Shown: positions 1 through 7,438 of the stretch, in pieces
How the letters are laid out: each line of letters opens with the position of its first letter
How positions within the stretch are numbered: position 1 is the stretch's first letter
Source: CAYGZA01 sp964354135
Lineage (GTDB): Bacteria; Planctomycetota; Planctomycetia; Pirellulales; Thermoguttaceae
Length of the DNA: 18,564 bases
NCBI GenBank assembly: GCA_964354135.1
Contig: CAYGZA010000097.1
Coordinates: 1-18,564, forward strand
Direction of reading: 5' to 3'
Notes under the pieces: model-generated
The model's database searches: none
Told to the model about the DNA's origin: nothing
What the model saw: the letters and a program-made list of their open reading frames with translations, nothing else
Program-made: the position numbers and the translations under genes

Positions 1-1646
1 AGCTCCTGGGCCGGGGCCATGTTGGTGTAGAAGTTGCTCGTGTGCATCGAGCTCAGGTTGCCCGAGGAATGGTGGTAGACGATCCGGCCCGGGTCGAGCC
101 GGGCGACGATCGCCTCGGCCATCAGGGCCCGCTTGACGTTGTTGGTGGCCCAATTGTCGCGGGGATTATGGATGCCGTCGATCATGTCCGGGTTCATGTC
201 GTCGGCGTATCCGGTCGCGTTGTGGCTCATGGAGTAGAAGACGACCGAGGGATGGCTCCCGGCCACGCGCACGTAGAACTTCGCATGGTGCGCGTAGCCG
301 TTCTTCTCCAGGGCGCCGGGCATCTGCCAGTCGTACTGGGCGAAGTGCGGCTGGGAGAGGGAGACCAACATGCCCACGTCGTCGGCGGCCTTGAGGATCT
401 CTTCGAAGCTGAGGTGCGTGCCGGGCTCGCAGCCGTAGTTGTGGGTGTAGACGAAGTTGATGCCGATCTGCTTCAGGCGCAGCAGGGTCTCCTTCGCCCC
501 CTCGTAGCCGGCCGCTGCGGCGTTTGTCTGGGCGTTGTCCAGCGGCAGGGCGGACAGGTAGATTCGGGTGCCGTTGAGGTAGAAGTCGCGCCCGTCGATC
601 CAGAACTCGCGGAAGCCGAAACGCACCGGCAGGGCGGCGTCGAGGACCTTGCCGCCGCCCTCCAACAGCGAGACGGCCACTTCGTACGTGTTTTGCGGCG
701 TGTGGATGTCCCAGAGCTTCTCGGGCTCCCACTTTTCGGTCACCGCGACGCGGCCGTCCTTGAGGTCGCCCGCTTGGAACGCCTTGCCCGTCAACTGCTT
801 GACCTCGCGTCCGTGGTCCGTGATGACGGCGCGAAGCGTGTACCGGGCATCGGGAGCCAGGTCCGCAAGCGCCGTACACAACGTGATCTCGCCTTTGCGC
901 ACCGAGGTGTCCACCTGCACGTCGTCGATGCGCGCCCCCCGCGGGCTGCCGACGAGATAGACGTCGCCGCACAGGCCCCGCCGCGCCACCTGGCTCCGCC
1001 CCCGCTTGGCGGCGTTGGTGTCGTTGAACATGAGCATGATCTCTTGGAGCGGCTTGGCAACGGCTAATATGCTGAGGACGTGCTTGCTCCCGGGCGGGCA
1101 CAGCGCGGTGAGGTCCACCTCGCCGGCGGGAAAGCGGATTTCGCCCGCCTTTTTGCCGTCCACGTACACGGCGGCAAAGGAGTTCAGATACTCCATTGTC
1201 ACGGCAACGCGGCGGCCGGCCCACTGGCTCGGGACCGCGATCTCGCGCTGGTACCAGGCCGCCTCGACGCTGCCCAGCCTTTGGCCCTTCCAGCTCGGAT
1301 GCTGGTAGAGCGTCTGGCAGTCCTTCTGCATGTAGTCGCCGATCCCCGGCCAGCACCCGGGGACCTTGAAGTAGCCCCAGTTGCCCGTCGGGACCGTGGC
1401 GAATGTCCCCTCTCCCTTTGGGAGAGGGTTAGGGTGAGGGTTCCCCGCGGGCTGCCATTGCCACAGCCCGTTGATGCAGATCCGCTCGCGGGTGGGCGTC
1501 GTCTCGCGGTGGGCCTTGCCCAGGTCCCAGACGGCCTTGACGCCCTTGGGCAAGGGCGCGGCGACCTCGCCGCCACAGGCTCTGGGACTGGCTGCGGCCA
1601 CGACGCACAAAACCGCTGCAAAGGGCGCCCGCAGATTGAGTTTCAT
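1..1646 (-). CDS. Secreted glycoside hydrolase family 2-like protein, 3' end cut off by window edge
   Basis: The frame is open from ATG at 1646 to the left edge (548 codons, no stop), so the C-terminus is missing. An AGGGAG ribosome binding site lies about 8 nt upstream. Residues 1-26 form a Sec signal peptide (MKLNLRAPFAAVLCVVAAAS). Residues about 130-200 resemble the GH2 jelly-roll sugar-binding domain (WYQREIAVPSQWAGRR, then VYVDGKKAG). An Ig-like domain follows, and the TIM barrel begins around RFGFREFWIDGRDFYLNG (342-359). The expected role is hydrolysis of beta-linked glycans outside the cytoplasm. Odd points: a dispersed repeat adds residues 69-80, and the barrel motif after HPSVVFYSM reads SHN (474-476) where GH2 enzymes normally have GNE. 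The gene lies 42 nt downstream of the alpha/beta hydrolase on the same strand, so co-transcription is likely. Family confidence is good; substrate is unknown. Confidence 0.85.
   Translation of the reverse strand, partial: MKLNLRAPFAAVLCVVAAASPRACGGEVAAPLPKGVKAVWDLGKAHRETTPTRERICINGLWQWQPAGNPHPNPLPKGEGTFATVPTGNWGYFKVPGCWPGIGDYMQKDCQTLYQHPSWKGQRLGSVEAAWYQREIAVPSQWAGRRVAVTMEYLNSFAAVYVDGKKAGEIRFPAGEVDLTALCPPGSKHVLSILAVAKPLQEIMLMFNDTNAAKRGRSQVARRGLCGDVYLVGSPRGARIDDVQVDTSVRKGEITLCTALADLAPDARYTLRAVITDHGREVKQLTGKAFQAGDLKDGRVAVTEKWEPEKLWDIHTPQNTYEVAVSLLEGGGKVLDAALPVRFGFREFWIDGRDFYLNGTRIYLSALPLDNAQTNAAAAGYEGAKETLLRLKQIGINFVYTHNYGCEPGTHLSFEEILKAADDVGMLVSLSQPHFAQYDWQMPGALEKNGYAHHAKFYVRVAGSHPSVVFYSMSHNATGYADDMNPDMIDGIHNPRDNWATNNVKRALMAEAIVARLDPGRIVYHHSSGNLSSMHTSNFYTNMAPAQE
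1407..1440 (-). repeat. Dispersed palindromic repeat inserted in frame in the GH2 gene
   Basis: On the minus strand this reads CCCTCACCCTAACCCTCTCC followed by CAAAGGGAGAGGGG. The CCCTCTCCC and GGGAGAGGG arms form a near-perfect hairpin. It is the well-known dispersed bacterial element whose frames translate as LTLTLSQRERG or PHPNPLPKGEG. Here the second frame is used, giving residues 69-80 (N, then PHPNPLPKGEG) of the GH2-like protein without breaking the frame. Only one copy was found in the window. Confidence 0.8.
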
Positions 1647-1688
1647 ACTCGGCTCCCTGACATTCTTGTTGAGACTCTTCAATGGTTC

Positions 1689-2729
1689 CTACGACTTGAG
1701 GTGTTTGTCAAACCACGCCCGGGCCCGCCGCCACATCTCGTCGGAGAGCACGTGGCCCGTGCCGGGCTCGATGAATGAGCTGAACTTGTCCGCGGCCCCG
1801 GCCTTGGCGTAGGCGCGGGCGATGGTCTCGATGCCTTGGCGGACCTCCTGGATCGGGCTGCCATCGTCGGTCTCGCCGAAGTTGAGGTGCAACGCCCGCG
1901 GGGCGATCAAGCCGGCAATGTCCGGCGTGTCGCCATATTGAAACCAGCCCGGTATGAAGTTCGGGAAACAGTGGAGGATGTGCGTGCGGTGGATCGCCGC
2001 GTAGGTCGGCAGGCAGCAATTGCCCACAAGGCATTTGAGTCGCGGCTCCCACGGGCCGACAAGCCAGGTGTGCGTCGAGCCCATCGAGTGGCCGTAGCAG
2101 CCGATGCGGTCCTTCTGCACTTCGGGCCGAGACGAAAGGTAGTCGATGGCCCGGCGCATGTCGAGGATATTCTTCCAGGCCATGCACTTGCCGGCCACGA
2201 CGTAGCGGAGGAACTCGAATCGCTCGAAATTGCCGCTCTTGAGGTCCTTGCTCTGACGCTCGCCGAAGCAGAGGGCGTCCGGGCAGATGGCGACGTAGCC
2301 CAGCTTGGCCAGGGCCACGCCGGTATGGTGCATGGGGCTCCCGGCCAGCCCGGCCGGCTCGACCTTGCCCAGGTGATACGCCCCATTGTGCTGATGCCAC
2401 ACGGCCACGGCCGGCGCGCGACTACCCGCACTCGCCCCATCGGGCACCAGCACGTAGGCCGGCACGCGATCGCCGGGCTCGACCTCATAGGTGACCGATT
2501 CGAGCCGATAGCCGTCCTTCTGCACCTTCTCGCGGACAATCGGCTTCAGATCGCACGGCTCCGGCCACGGGCCGCCGAGACACTGGAGCAGTTTGGCCCG
2601 CAGGGCTTCGGCACTCTGGGCCTTCTCCATGGATTGCGTCCTCCCACCAGTAGCAGTTGACCCGATCAGCACTGCCGCCCCTGCGGCCGATTGGGCCAGA
2701 AACGTCCGGCGTTCTATGTCTTGACTCAC
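1689..2729 (-). CDS. Tat-exported alpha/beta hydrolase (acetyl xylan esterase / dienelactone hydrolase-like)
   Basis: This is a 346-residue serine hydrolase. I chose GTG at 2729 as the start because GAGAGG sits 7 nt upstream and the protein then begins directly with a Tat signal (IERRTFLAQSAAGAAVLIGS, twin Arg at 7-8). A GTG 36 nt further upstream would add 12 residues unlike a signal. The fold shows the HQHNG stretch near 112-116, the nucleophile elbow GHSMG (213-217, Ser215), an acid in GETDDG (285-290, Asp288 or Asp289) and a catalytic His in GTGHV (His326). It resembles the Abhydrolase_7/acetyl xylan esterase group common in planctomycetes, so it probably deacylates plant or algal polysaccharide outside the cytoplasm. 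It is followed 42 nt later by the GH2-like gene, which fits a shared polysaccharide-degradation role. The exact ester substrate is not predictable. Confidence 0.85.
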   Translation of the reverse strand: MSQDIERRTFLAQSAAGAAVLIGSTATGGRTQSMEKAQSAEALRAKLLQCLGGPWPEPCDLKPIVREKVQKDGYRLESVTYEVEPGDRVPAYVLVPDGASAGSRAPAVAVWHQHNGAYHLGKVEPAGLAGSPMHHTGVALAKLGYVAICPDALCFGERQSKDLKSGNFERFEFLRYVVAGKCMAWKNILDMRRAIDYLSSRPEVQKDRIGCYGHSMGSTHTWLVGPWEPRLKCLVGNCCLPTYAAIHRTHILHCFPNFIPGWFQYGDTPDIAGLIAPRALHLNFGETDDGSPIQEVRQGIETIARAYAKAGAADKFSSFIEPGTGHVLSDEMWRRARAWFDKHLKS

Positions 2730-2943
2730 AAGTACACCTCTCTTCTTTGCGCGATTTCGGTCCACTCAAAGGCCCGAGCGCGCAAGGCGGTTGCCTGGAA
2801 TGACGCGGTTGGCGAAACGCTCGCGCCGCGGTCCCGTGCGATGCCCGAGACGCCAAACCTACGGCATACGCGCCGCCGGAGCTCCCGGCACTGCTGCCTC
2901 CCCGACAAACATACTCGCATGGGTCTGGCGCTTGACCGTACGT

Positions 2944-3684
2944 CTAGCCGCTTTCCTCCGCAAATCGCCTCAAATAGGCATCATAGTCTATCGCCGGCGC
3001 TGTGCCCAGTGACTGAAGGCGTTTAAGCAGCCGCATGAGGAATTCAACGAGCGATGCAGCGCCCGTCACAGCCGTCACCTGTACCCTCGCCCCGACGACA
3101 TACGCGGCCTCAAACACCCCGTGGAGCAGCGCGCATCCCACGTCCAACTGCTGCTCGGGGCCCAGCTCGTCAAGAGCATCCGTGAAAGCCTTACCGAACG
3201 GCGGACTCCATGAACTCTGATACGCCATAATGCCTGCCACGATTGCCGAAAGCGGGCGCGGCGCGTATTGGCCCGCCGCGTACGGTATCGCCACTGAGGT
3301 CCGCCGCAGGCGCCGGACCGAAGCGGCCTTATCGCCAGCATAGAGCACGTGCTCGCGACTCAAATCTTGTTTCACCTCGAACACCGCGTAGACACTTTCC
3401 GCTGGTACATAGCGCTCGTTCGCTTGGTTGTAGAGGAACGGAGAGTACTGACGGTCATAGACTACGACGTCGATGTGGTCGCTGCAGTTGCCGAAAGAGT
3501 CAATGACGAATGCCTTGTCGACCTGATAGCGGTACGGCAAGTGATCCTTCAACACGCGAAGCCAATCATCCTCAGATGCTTCTCCGCGTGCGCCCGGGTG
3601 CGTTAACGCAGAGCGGTTACCACGAAGCTCACCCTCAAGCCGGGCCTGCAAACCAATGAATACGTCGCGAAGCCGATTAGCCAT
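2944..3684 (-). CDS. DUF6602-like protein with PD-(D/E)XK-type nuclease signature
   Basis: A 246-residue cytoplasmic protein without a signal peptide or membrane segment. The visible core is SDHIDVVVYD (68-77, Asp72), then PAESVYAVFEVKQDL (94-108, Glu103-x-Lys105). Together these give the D...ExK pattern of PD-(D/E)XK nucleases on adjacent predicted strands, with Glu35 or Glu38 as a possible helix acid. Overall it resembles DUF6602 proteins. The start is ATG at 3684. The partner nucleotidyltransferase stops 12 nt upstream and its stop overlaps a GTGAGGA sequence that could serve as ribosome binding site, so the two genes are almost certainly one operon. Base composition in this operon (about 52-53% GC in sampled lines) is far below the flanking genes, which suggests acquisition by transfer. 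A nuclease effector role is inference from the motif and the neighbour. The DUF6602 assignment is by pattern recognition only. Confidence 0.75.
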   Translation of the reverse strand: MANRLRDVFIGLQARLEGELRGNRSALTHPGARGEASEDDWLRVLKDHLPYRYQVDKAFVIDSFGNCSDHIDVVVYDRQYSPFLYNQANERYVPAESVYAVFEVKQDLSREHVLYAGDKAASVRRLRRTSVAIPYAAGQYAPRPLSAIVAGIMAYQSSWSPPFGKAFTDALDELGPEQQLDVGCALLHGVFEAAYVVGARVQVTAVTGAASLVEFLMRLLKRLQSLGTAPAIDYDAYLRRFAEESG

Positions 3685-3696
3685 CTCGCTTCGTCC

Positions 3697-4458
3697 TCAC
3701 CATATAATGTTCGCCCAGTTCCCTTCCCGGACGGACTCGCGCGCAAGCCTCGCAATGTTCTGCTTTTCGCTCTCGGAAAGTTCGTCAGAAAGCACGTTAT
3801 TCGTATTCGCCGGGTCTTCGATTCGCGTGGATGCAAGAGCGTCGCCCACGGTTGCGAGCGCGTCGAGCACGTTGTCAGCCAAGGTTTCGCGTCGCCTACC
3901 TGACAGAGCTCGAATGACGAAGAGTTCCAGGTAAAGAGAGGGAAAGTCGATCGTCCTAAGGAAGCGCCATATCTTAACGGCCCGAATCTCTCGAGCGCGG
4001 CCGGAGTCCTTGACCGTGTCGGTATGCAGAACCACGTTCGTCTGTGTCCACGAATCCGTTTTGTGACGGTACAGGCTGTGGTAGTTCTGGTAGCCCCGCT
4101 GAATCCTGCCGGGTACAAGGTCCCCCCGCGTACCCTCTTGCGTGATCCCGATAGAAACATTCTGCTTGCGAGGTGACCAGCCTTCCCTCAAAGCAAGGTC
4201 AAAAACGCCTTGATAGAGGTCCTTCAAAGTGCCCGGAGTCTCCGACCTGAGCGAAATGAAGATATCAACGTCAGTCACGCCGCGAACACCAGTGCCCTTC
4301 GCATACGACCCAGAGTACTGAAGCGCGGCCAACCACTGTCCCGCCCAGGCTCTAATCGGTCCGGCCACAGCCCCCGCCAACTTCTCTGCCGGCGAGTTCG
4401 GCCCGCGTTGGACTTCGTATTTAGCCAGCACTGCAGCCACATATTCGTCCGGCGTCAT
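3697..4458 (-). CDS. OAS/CD-NTase-like nucleotidyltransferase
   Basis: A 253-residue Pol-beta-superfamily nucleotidyltransferase. GSYAKGT (50-56) followed by TDVDIFI (62-68) gives the GS motif and two metal-binding Asp (63, 65). GDLVPGR (112-118) supplies the third Asp (113). Downstream, TWTQTNVV-type text (W137 to V143), the REIRAVKIWR helix (156-165), LYLELFVIRAL and DPANTNNV (215-222) match the helical domain shared by class I CCA-adding enzymes, OAS and bacterial CD-NTases. All catalytic carboxylates are present, so the enzyme looks active. ATG at 4458 was chosen because GGGAG lies 8 nt upstream; a GTG at 4467 is the alternative. It is the first gene of a two-gene unit with the PD-(D/E)XK-like protein. 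Synthesis of a nucleotide signal is possible, but direct modification of a protein or RNA is an equal alternative. Confidence 0.8.
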   Translation of the reverse strand: MTPDEYVAAVLAKYEVQRGPNSPAEKLAGAVAGPIRAWAGQWLAALQYSGSYAKGTGVRGVTDVDIFISLRSETPGTLKDLYQGVFDLALREGWSPRKQNVSIGITQEGTRGDLVPGRIQRGYQNYHSLYRHKTDSWTQTNVVLHTDTVKDSGRAREIRAVKIWRFLRTIDFPSLYLELFVIRALSGRRRETLADNVLDALATVGDALASTRIEDPANTNNVLSDELSESEKQNIARLARESVREGNWANIIW

Positions 4459-4516
4459 CTTATCCACTCCCGTTCGAGAAGAGTTTCACGTGGACATGAC
4501 CGTTGTACTCGTACGC

Positions 4517-4532
4517 TGGTTGCTCGCAACCA
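4517..4532. promoter_or_regulatory. Candidate operator: perfect 7-bp inverted repeat upstream of the nucleotidyltransferase
   Basis: TGGTTGC-TC-GCAACCA is a perfect 7-bp inverted repeat with a 2-nt centre, about 60 nt upstream of the nucleotidyltransferase start. On the minus strand a weak promoter-like pair overlaps it (TTGCGA, 16 nt, TACAAC). It could be a repressor site for the two-gene cassette, or simply a hairpin. No regulator gene is adjacent. Confidence 0.3.
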
Positions 4533-4564
4533 CGCGATTCTCCGGCCGCACGCAAACGCGAAAA

Positions 4565-4590
4565 CGCGTGCGTGCGAGCACGCACCCTAC
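4565..4590 (-). repeat. REP-like palindrome, copy 1
   Basis: In minus orientation the core is GTAGGGTGCGTGC-TC-GCACGCAC, a perfect 8-bp stem with a 2-nt loop. It begins 4 nt after the DUF4926 stop codon. The same unit recurs at 11809, 11851 and 11968. It could fold in the DUF4926 transcript and protect or end it, but there is no T tract. Confidence 0.75.
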
Positions 4591-4594
4591 TCGC

Positions 4595-4822
4595 CTACGC
4601 CGTAGCCAGCGCGCGAACGTGGAGGATCTCGCCCGGCTGTACCGGGCGGACGTCCTTGGCCCGCAACGTCACCACGGCGATTGTCTTGCCCTCTCCTGTG
4701 ACGAATTCCACCTCGAACGCAGAACCGCCGGGATAACAGTGTACGACCGCACCCACGTCCCCTTGCTTTAGCCCGTGGGCTTCCATGTTCCGGGTGAGGA
4801 CGACGCATTCACGGTCGCGCAT
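4595..4822 (-). CDS. DUF4926 domain protein
   Basis: A 75-residue protein beginning MRDRECVVLTRNMEAHGLKQ. The core (VVLTR, then HGLKQGDVGAVVHCYPGG, then FEVEFV) is the small SH3-like beta-barrel pattern of DUF4926. The start was placed at ATG 4822 because family members begin just before VVLTR. GAGGAG lies 11 nt upstream, and a GTG immediately before the ATG would give 8-nt spacing. An in-frame ATG at 4852 would add 10 residues. DUF4926 genes are often found beside DUF6883 genes as possible toxin-antitoxin pairs; no DUF6883 partner is visible here. GC is high (about 72% in one sampled line), unlike the nucleotidyltransferase cassette downstream, so it is probably not part of that cassette. 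Confidence 0.75.
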   Translation of the reverse strand: MRDRECVVLTRNMEAHGLKQGDVGAVVHCYPGGSAFEVEFVTGEGKTIAVVTLRAKDVRPVQPGEILHVRALATA

Positions 4823-5141
4823 CACGGCGGCAACTCCTCGGGCCCACACCATTGAATCCTATACTTTGCTCTCCTTCAAGACCTGGGCCAAAAACCCGCC
4901 GGTGATGGAGTCCGGGCAGTTGGCCGCCGTCTCCGGCGTGCCTTGGACCGCGCAGGGCATTCCGGGGGGAATTCCCCCTGCGTGTCCAGTGGACGCCTCC
5001 CGCCCGCCGCCCGCGTGAAGAAGGCTATTGCCGCCCACGAGGGCGCCGATTATGCTGGCCCCGTAGTTAGTCACACAGTAGTCGAGGGTCGCTCCATTTC
5101 GGACGTGACGCCGACTCAACCATCCACCGGAGTGAAAGTAC
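4823..5141. other. Divergent intergenic region with a hairpin at 4951-4982 and an unassigned minus-strand open frame
   Basis: About 320 bases separate the divergent DUF4926 and ABM genes. It holds a two-part hairpin at 4951-4982: outer arms CGCAGGG/CCCTGCG and inner arms ATTCC/GGAAT. The region also contains the perfect palindrome GGGGGAATTCCCCC. On the minus strand a frame stays open to a TAG at 4859 and encodes a protein-like tail containing NYGASIIGALVGGNSLL and later CPDSITGGFLAQVLKESK. It stops 7 nt before the possible ATG at 4852. No convincing start or ribosome binding site was found for it. Promoters for both flanking genes must lie here, but no clear -35/-10 pair stands out. Confidence 0.4.
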
Positions 5142-5540
5142 ATGAAAATCAACAGGCGCACACTACTGGCGGGCGGTGCCGCAACGGCGGCTTTGCCGTT
5201 TCTCGGGGGCGAGGCCCTGGCCGAAGGAGTCGCCAAATCCGAAATGCCCAAGGAAGGCGTCATCCTCGTCGCCATGGCGAAGGCCAAGCCAGGGCAGGAG
5301 GAGGCGGTGAAAGAGGCCCTTCTGTCGCTGGTCGAACCGACCCGGAAGGAATCGGGCTGCCTCTGCTACAATCTGCACCAGTCCAAGGATGACAAGACCC
5401 AGTTCATGTTCTACGAGCAATGGGCCAGCAAAGAGGCTCTGGATGCCCACGGGAAGACGCCGCACTTGAAGGCCCTGGGGGGAAAGCTGAAAGACCGGGT
5501 GGAAAAGGGTGGGGCGACCTTCTACGAGTTGCTGCGGTAG
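5142..5540 (+). CDS. Tat-exported antibiotic biosynthesis monooxygenase (ABM) domain protein
   Basis: A 132-residue protein. Residues 1-28 are a Tat signal (INRRTLLAGGAATAALPFLG, ending ALA). Residues about 39-132 form one ABM ferredoxin-like domain: ILVAMAKAKPGQEEAVKEAL, then EPTRKESGCLCYNLHQS, FMFYEQWASKEALDAH and a KTPHLKAL helix. The closest known relatives are small heme- or quinone-handling monooxygenases of the YgiN type, usually cytoplasmic dimers. Export is unusual and suggests that a folded, perhaps cofactor-loaded, protein acts in the periplasm. GGAG lies 9 nt before the ATG. It is transcribed divergently from DUF4926 and convergently with the DUF5060-type hydrolase, so it is probably monocistronic. 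Substrate unknown. Confidence 0.85.
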   Translation: MKINRRTLLAGGAATAALPFLGGEALAEGVAKSEMPKEGVILVAMAKAKPGQEEAVKEALLSLVEPTRKESGCLCYNLHQSKDDKTQFMFYEQWASKEALDAHGKTPHLKALGGKLKDRVEKGGATFYELLR

Positions 5541-5713
5541 GCCCTTCCTCGAGTTGATTGGCCCCCAGGCACGCTGACCTGTCGGACAACACGGCGATGG
5601 CAGAGAACCGTGGATGGGAGCCGCGTCGCTACGTACTCGTCGACCGCCCGCCCCCAGGGCGTCGGGACGAGAGAAAGCGGCCGAGCAGTTGCTCCGGCTC
5701 GTGAAGACCGACC

Positions 5714-7438
5714 CTACGGCAAAGGCATGGTTCGCCGCAGCACCATCGCCCAGTCCCCGTCGTCCGGGGAGCGCGGAGAGGTCCACTCCGGTCCCGAGGC
5801 GACCCCTATCGGTTGCCATTGGCCCGTTCGGGGGTTGAACCATCGGGCTTGGTATTGGCCGGCGCCGAGCTTGACGGTCAGCTTGCCTCCGTTCGGCAAG
5901 TAGGCGAGGTACTGCCGATCGGGCTCGGCGAGGCAGAAGGCGCCCTTGTGGACGAGATCGTCGCGAGGCTCCATCTTCCACCACCGCAGGCTCGTGAAGC
6001 ACGCGACGATGTGCCGGTAGCCTTCGAGCATCGTCATGGCGTCGTCGCCGCGGCCGTTGAGCCAGCCGCCGCCCGAGTCGGCCCCGCGGCCCGTGCCCCG
6101 GTCGGCCCGCTCGCCGGTGGTCTGGTATCCGCCCGCCATGTACATGCCCCATGCCAAGCGGCGGCGATCGTCGGCAGAACGGGCCGGGGGCTTGCGGCCG
6201 CCTCCCCAGCGGCCCGGATAGTGGTCCTCGTAGCCGTATTCCTCGTTCACCTGGGGCATGGGCCGGCCCGCTGTTGCCTGGGCTTGACGGTGCTTGAGGA
6301 GGAAGGCGTGGCCGCCGCCCTCGTCCCAGCTCTGGTACATGGCGAAGTCGGCCCACGGCGACGTGCGGAACTTGAAGTCGCCGTGCCCGTGGACGGAGGC
6401 GAGGTGCCCATAGGGGTCGCAGGCCTTCACCAGCGCCCCCATCTTGTCGGTCCAGGCCGCGTCGCGGAACAGGTGGTACTCGTTCGTCACGTCCCACATC
6501 ACGTTGGAGAAGGCGGCCAGCCGGGCCACGCCGTAGCGATAGTACCGCTCTTCGTCTTCACAGCCCATCCGGGCCTTGCCGAACGGATCGACGCCGGGGT
6601 CCCGCCCGTCCAGGTAGAAGATGATCGAGACGACCACCCCTTGTTCCCGCGCGTGCCGGAGCATCCGCTCGCACTTCTGCCAGAACGGCACGTTGTAGCG
6701 GGTCACGTCGAAACCGGGCTTCTCCACGCTGTCGGGCCGCTCGGCGACCCACGGGTTCAAGCGGAAGCGGAACTTGTCCGTCGAGACGACCAGCGGCTCG
6801 TACCACCGCTCGCCGCTTGTGGTCCGCCCGCACAACGCCACGCGAATCCGGTTGACCTTGAGCCGGGCAAGCCGGTCGACGGCCCGGCGGATCACGTCCT
6901 CATCCTCCCATCCCAACAGCCAGTAGGTCGTGGTCCCATTCCAGAAGTAATACTCGCCGGTGCCCTCCCAAAGGAAGTGCCAAGGGTGCTCCTTGTCGAT
7001 CCGCACCAGGCCGCGGCGCTTGCCGTCTCGCGCGGTGAACTTGCCCGCATGGTCCTGACGGTAATCGCCCTGGCGGAACTCGACGGAGTAGGAATACTCC
7101 CCCGGCGTTGTCGGCATGAAGCGGACGCGGTAAGCGCTCCCGTCCAAGGCGTCACAGAACCCCTCGACCTTGACCGGCGAGGCGTTCGCCCCACGGAACT
7201 CCCCCGTCACGGCGACGTCCCGAAACGGGTTGCGGGCGGTCGGCCCCGTGACCTTGGCTGCCACCTCGACGAAATCGTAGGCGTCGATCTCCCCGGCCGA
7301 CTGGTCGAACGCAACGCCGCGGGGAGCCGCGTCTCCGAATGCCGCGTTGGCACATAGAGCCGCGACCAAAAGCGCGATGAAGGCCAGTCTCTGGAACATG
7401 TTTCCACTGCTTGCTTGAAATGCCTTGTGTAGTGCCAT
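5714..7438 (-). CDS. Secreted DUF5060/DUF4038-type glycoside hydrolase
   Basis: 574 codons from ATG 7438. An internal ATG at 7399 would start exactly at a Sec signal (MFQRLAFIALLVAALCANAA) and may be the true start; neither has a strong ribosome binding site. Residues about 50-135 are a DUF5060-like beta-sandwich (AYDFVEVAAKV, TTPGEYSYSVEF). A TIM barrel spans about 150-480: HPWHFLWEGTGEYYFWNGTT, VNRIRV, and VMWDVTNEY (314-321), where Asn319-Glu320 is the clan GH-A acid/base. QVNEEYGYE (396-404) follows, where Glu400 is the likely nucleophile. A C-terminal beta domain (ARWFNPRTGQWQP) resembles the putative collagen-binding domain attached to DUF4038 enzymes. The catalytic pair is intact, so an active retaining glycosidase is expected; substrate unknown. 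It lies 107 nt downstream of lutC on the same strand. Confidence 0.88.
   Translation of the reverse strand: MALHKAFQASSGNMFQRLAFIALLVAALCANAAFGDAAPRGVAFDQSAGEIDAYDFVEVAAKVTGPTARNPFRDVAVTGEFRGANASPVKVEGFCDALDGSAYRVRFMPTTPGEYSYSVEFRQGDYRQDHAGKFTARDGKRRGLVRIDKEHPWHFLWEGTGEYYFWNGTTTYWLLGWEDEDVIRRAVDRLARLKVNRIRVALCGRTTSGERWYEPLVVSTDKFRFRLNPWVAERPDSVEKPGFDVTRYNVPFWQKCERMLRHAREQGVVVSIIFYLDGRDPGVDPFGKARMGCEDEERYYRYGVARLAAFSNVMWDVTNEYHLFRDAAWTDKMGALVKACDPYGHLASVHGHGDFKFRTSPWADFAMYQSWDEGGGHAFLLKHRQAQATAGRPMPQVNEEYGYEDHYPGRWGGGRKPPARSADDRRRLAWGMYMAGGYQTTGERADRGTGRGADSGGGWLNGRGDDAMTMLEGYRHIVACFTSLRWWKMEPRDDLVHKGAFCLAEPDRQYLAYLPNGGKLTVKLGAGQYQARWFNPRTGQWQPIGVASGPEWTSPRSPDDGDWAMVLRRTMPLP

Noticed and set aside
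166..1356. 396-codon minus-strand frame in the GH2 region
   Set aside because: Out of frame with the GH2-like protein, which has recognisable motifs from 1646 to the edge.
5813..7357. 514-codon plus-strand open frame
   Set aside because: Exactly antisense to the DUF5060-type hydrolase, no recognisable domain, Arg/Val/Gly/His-rich composition typical of a GC-rich shadow frame.
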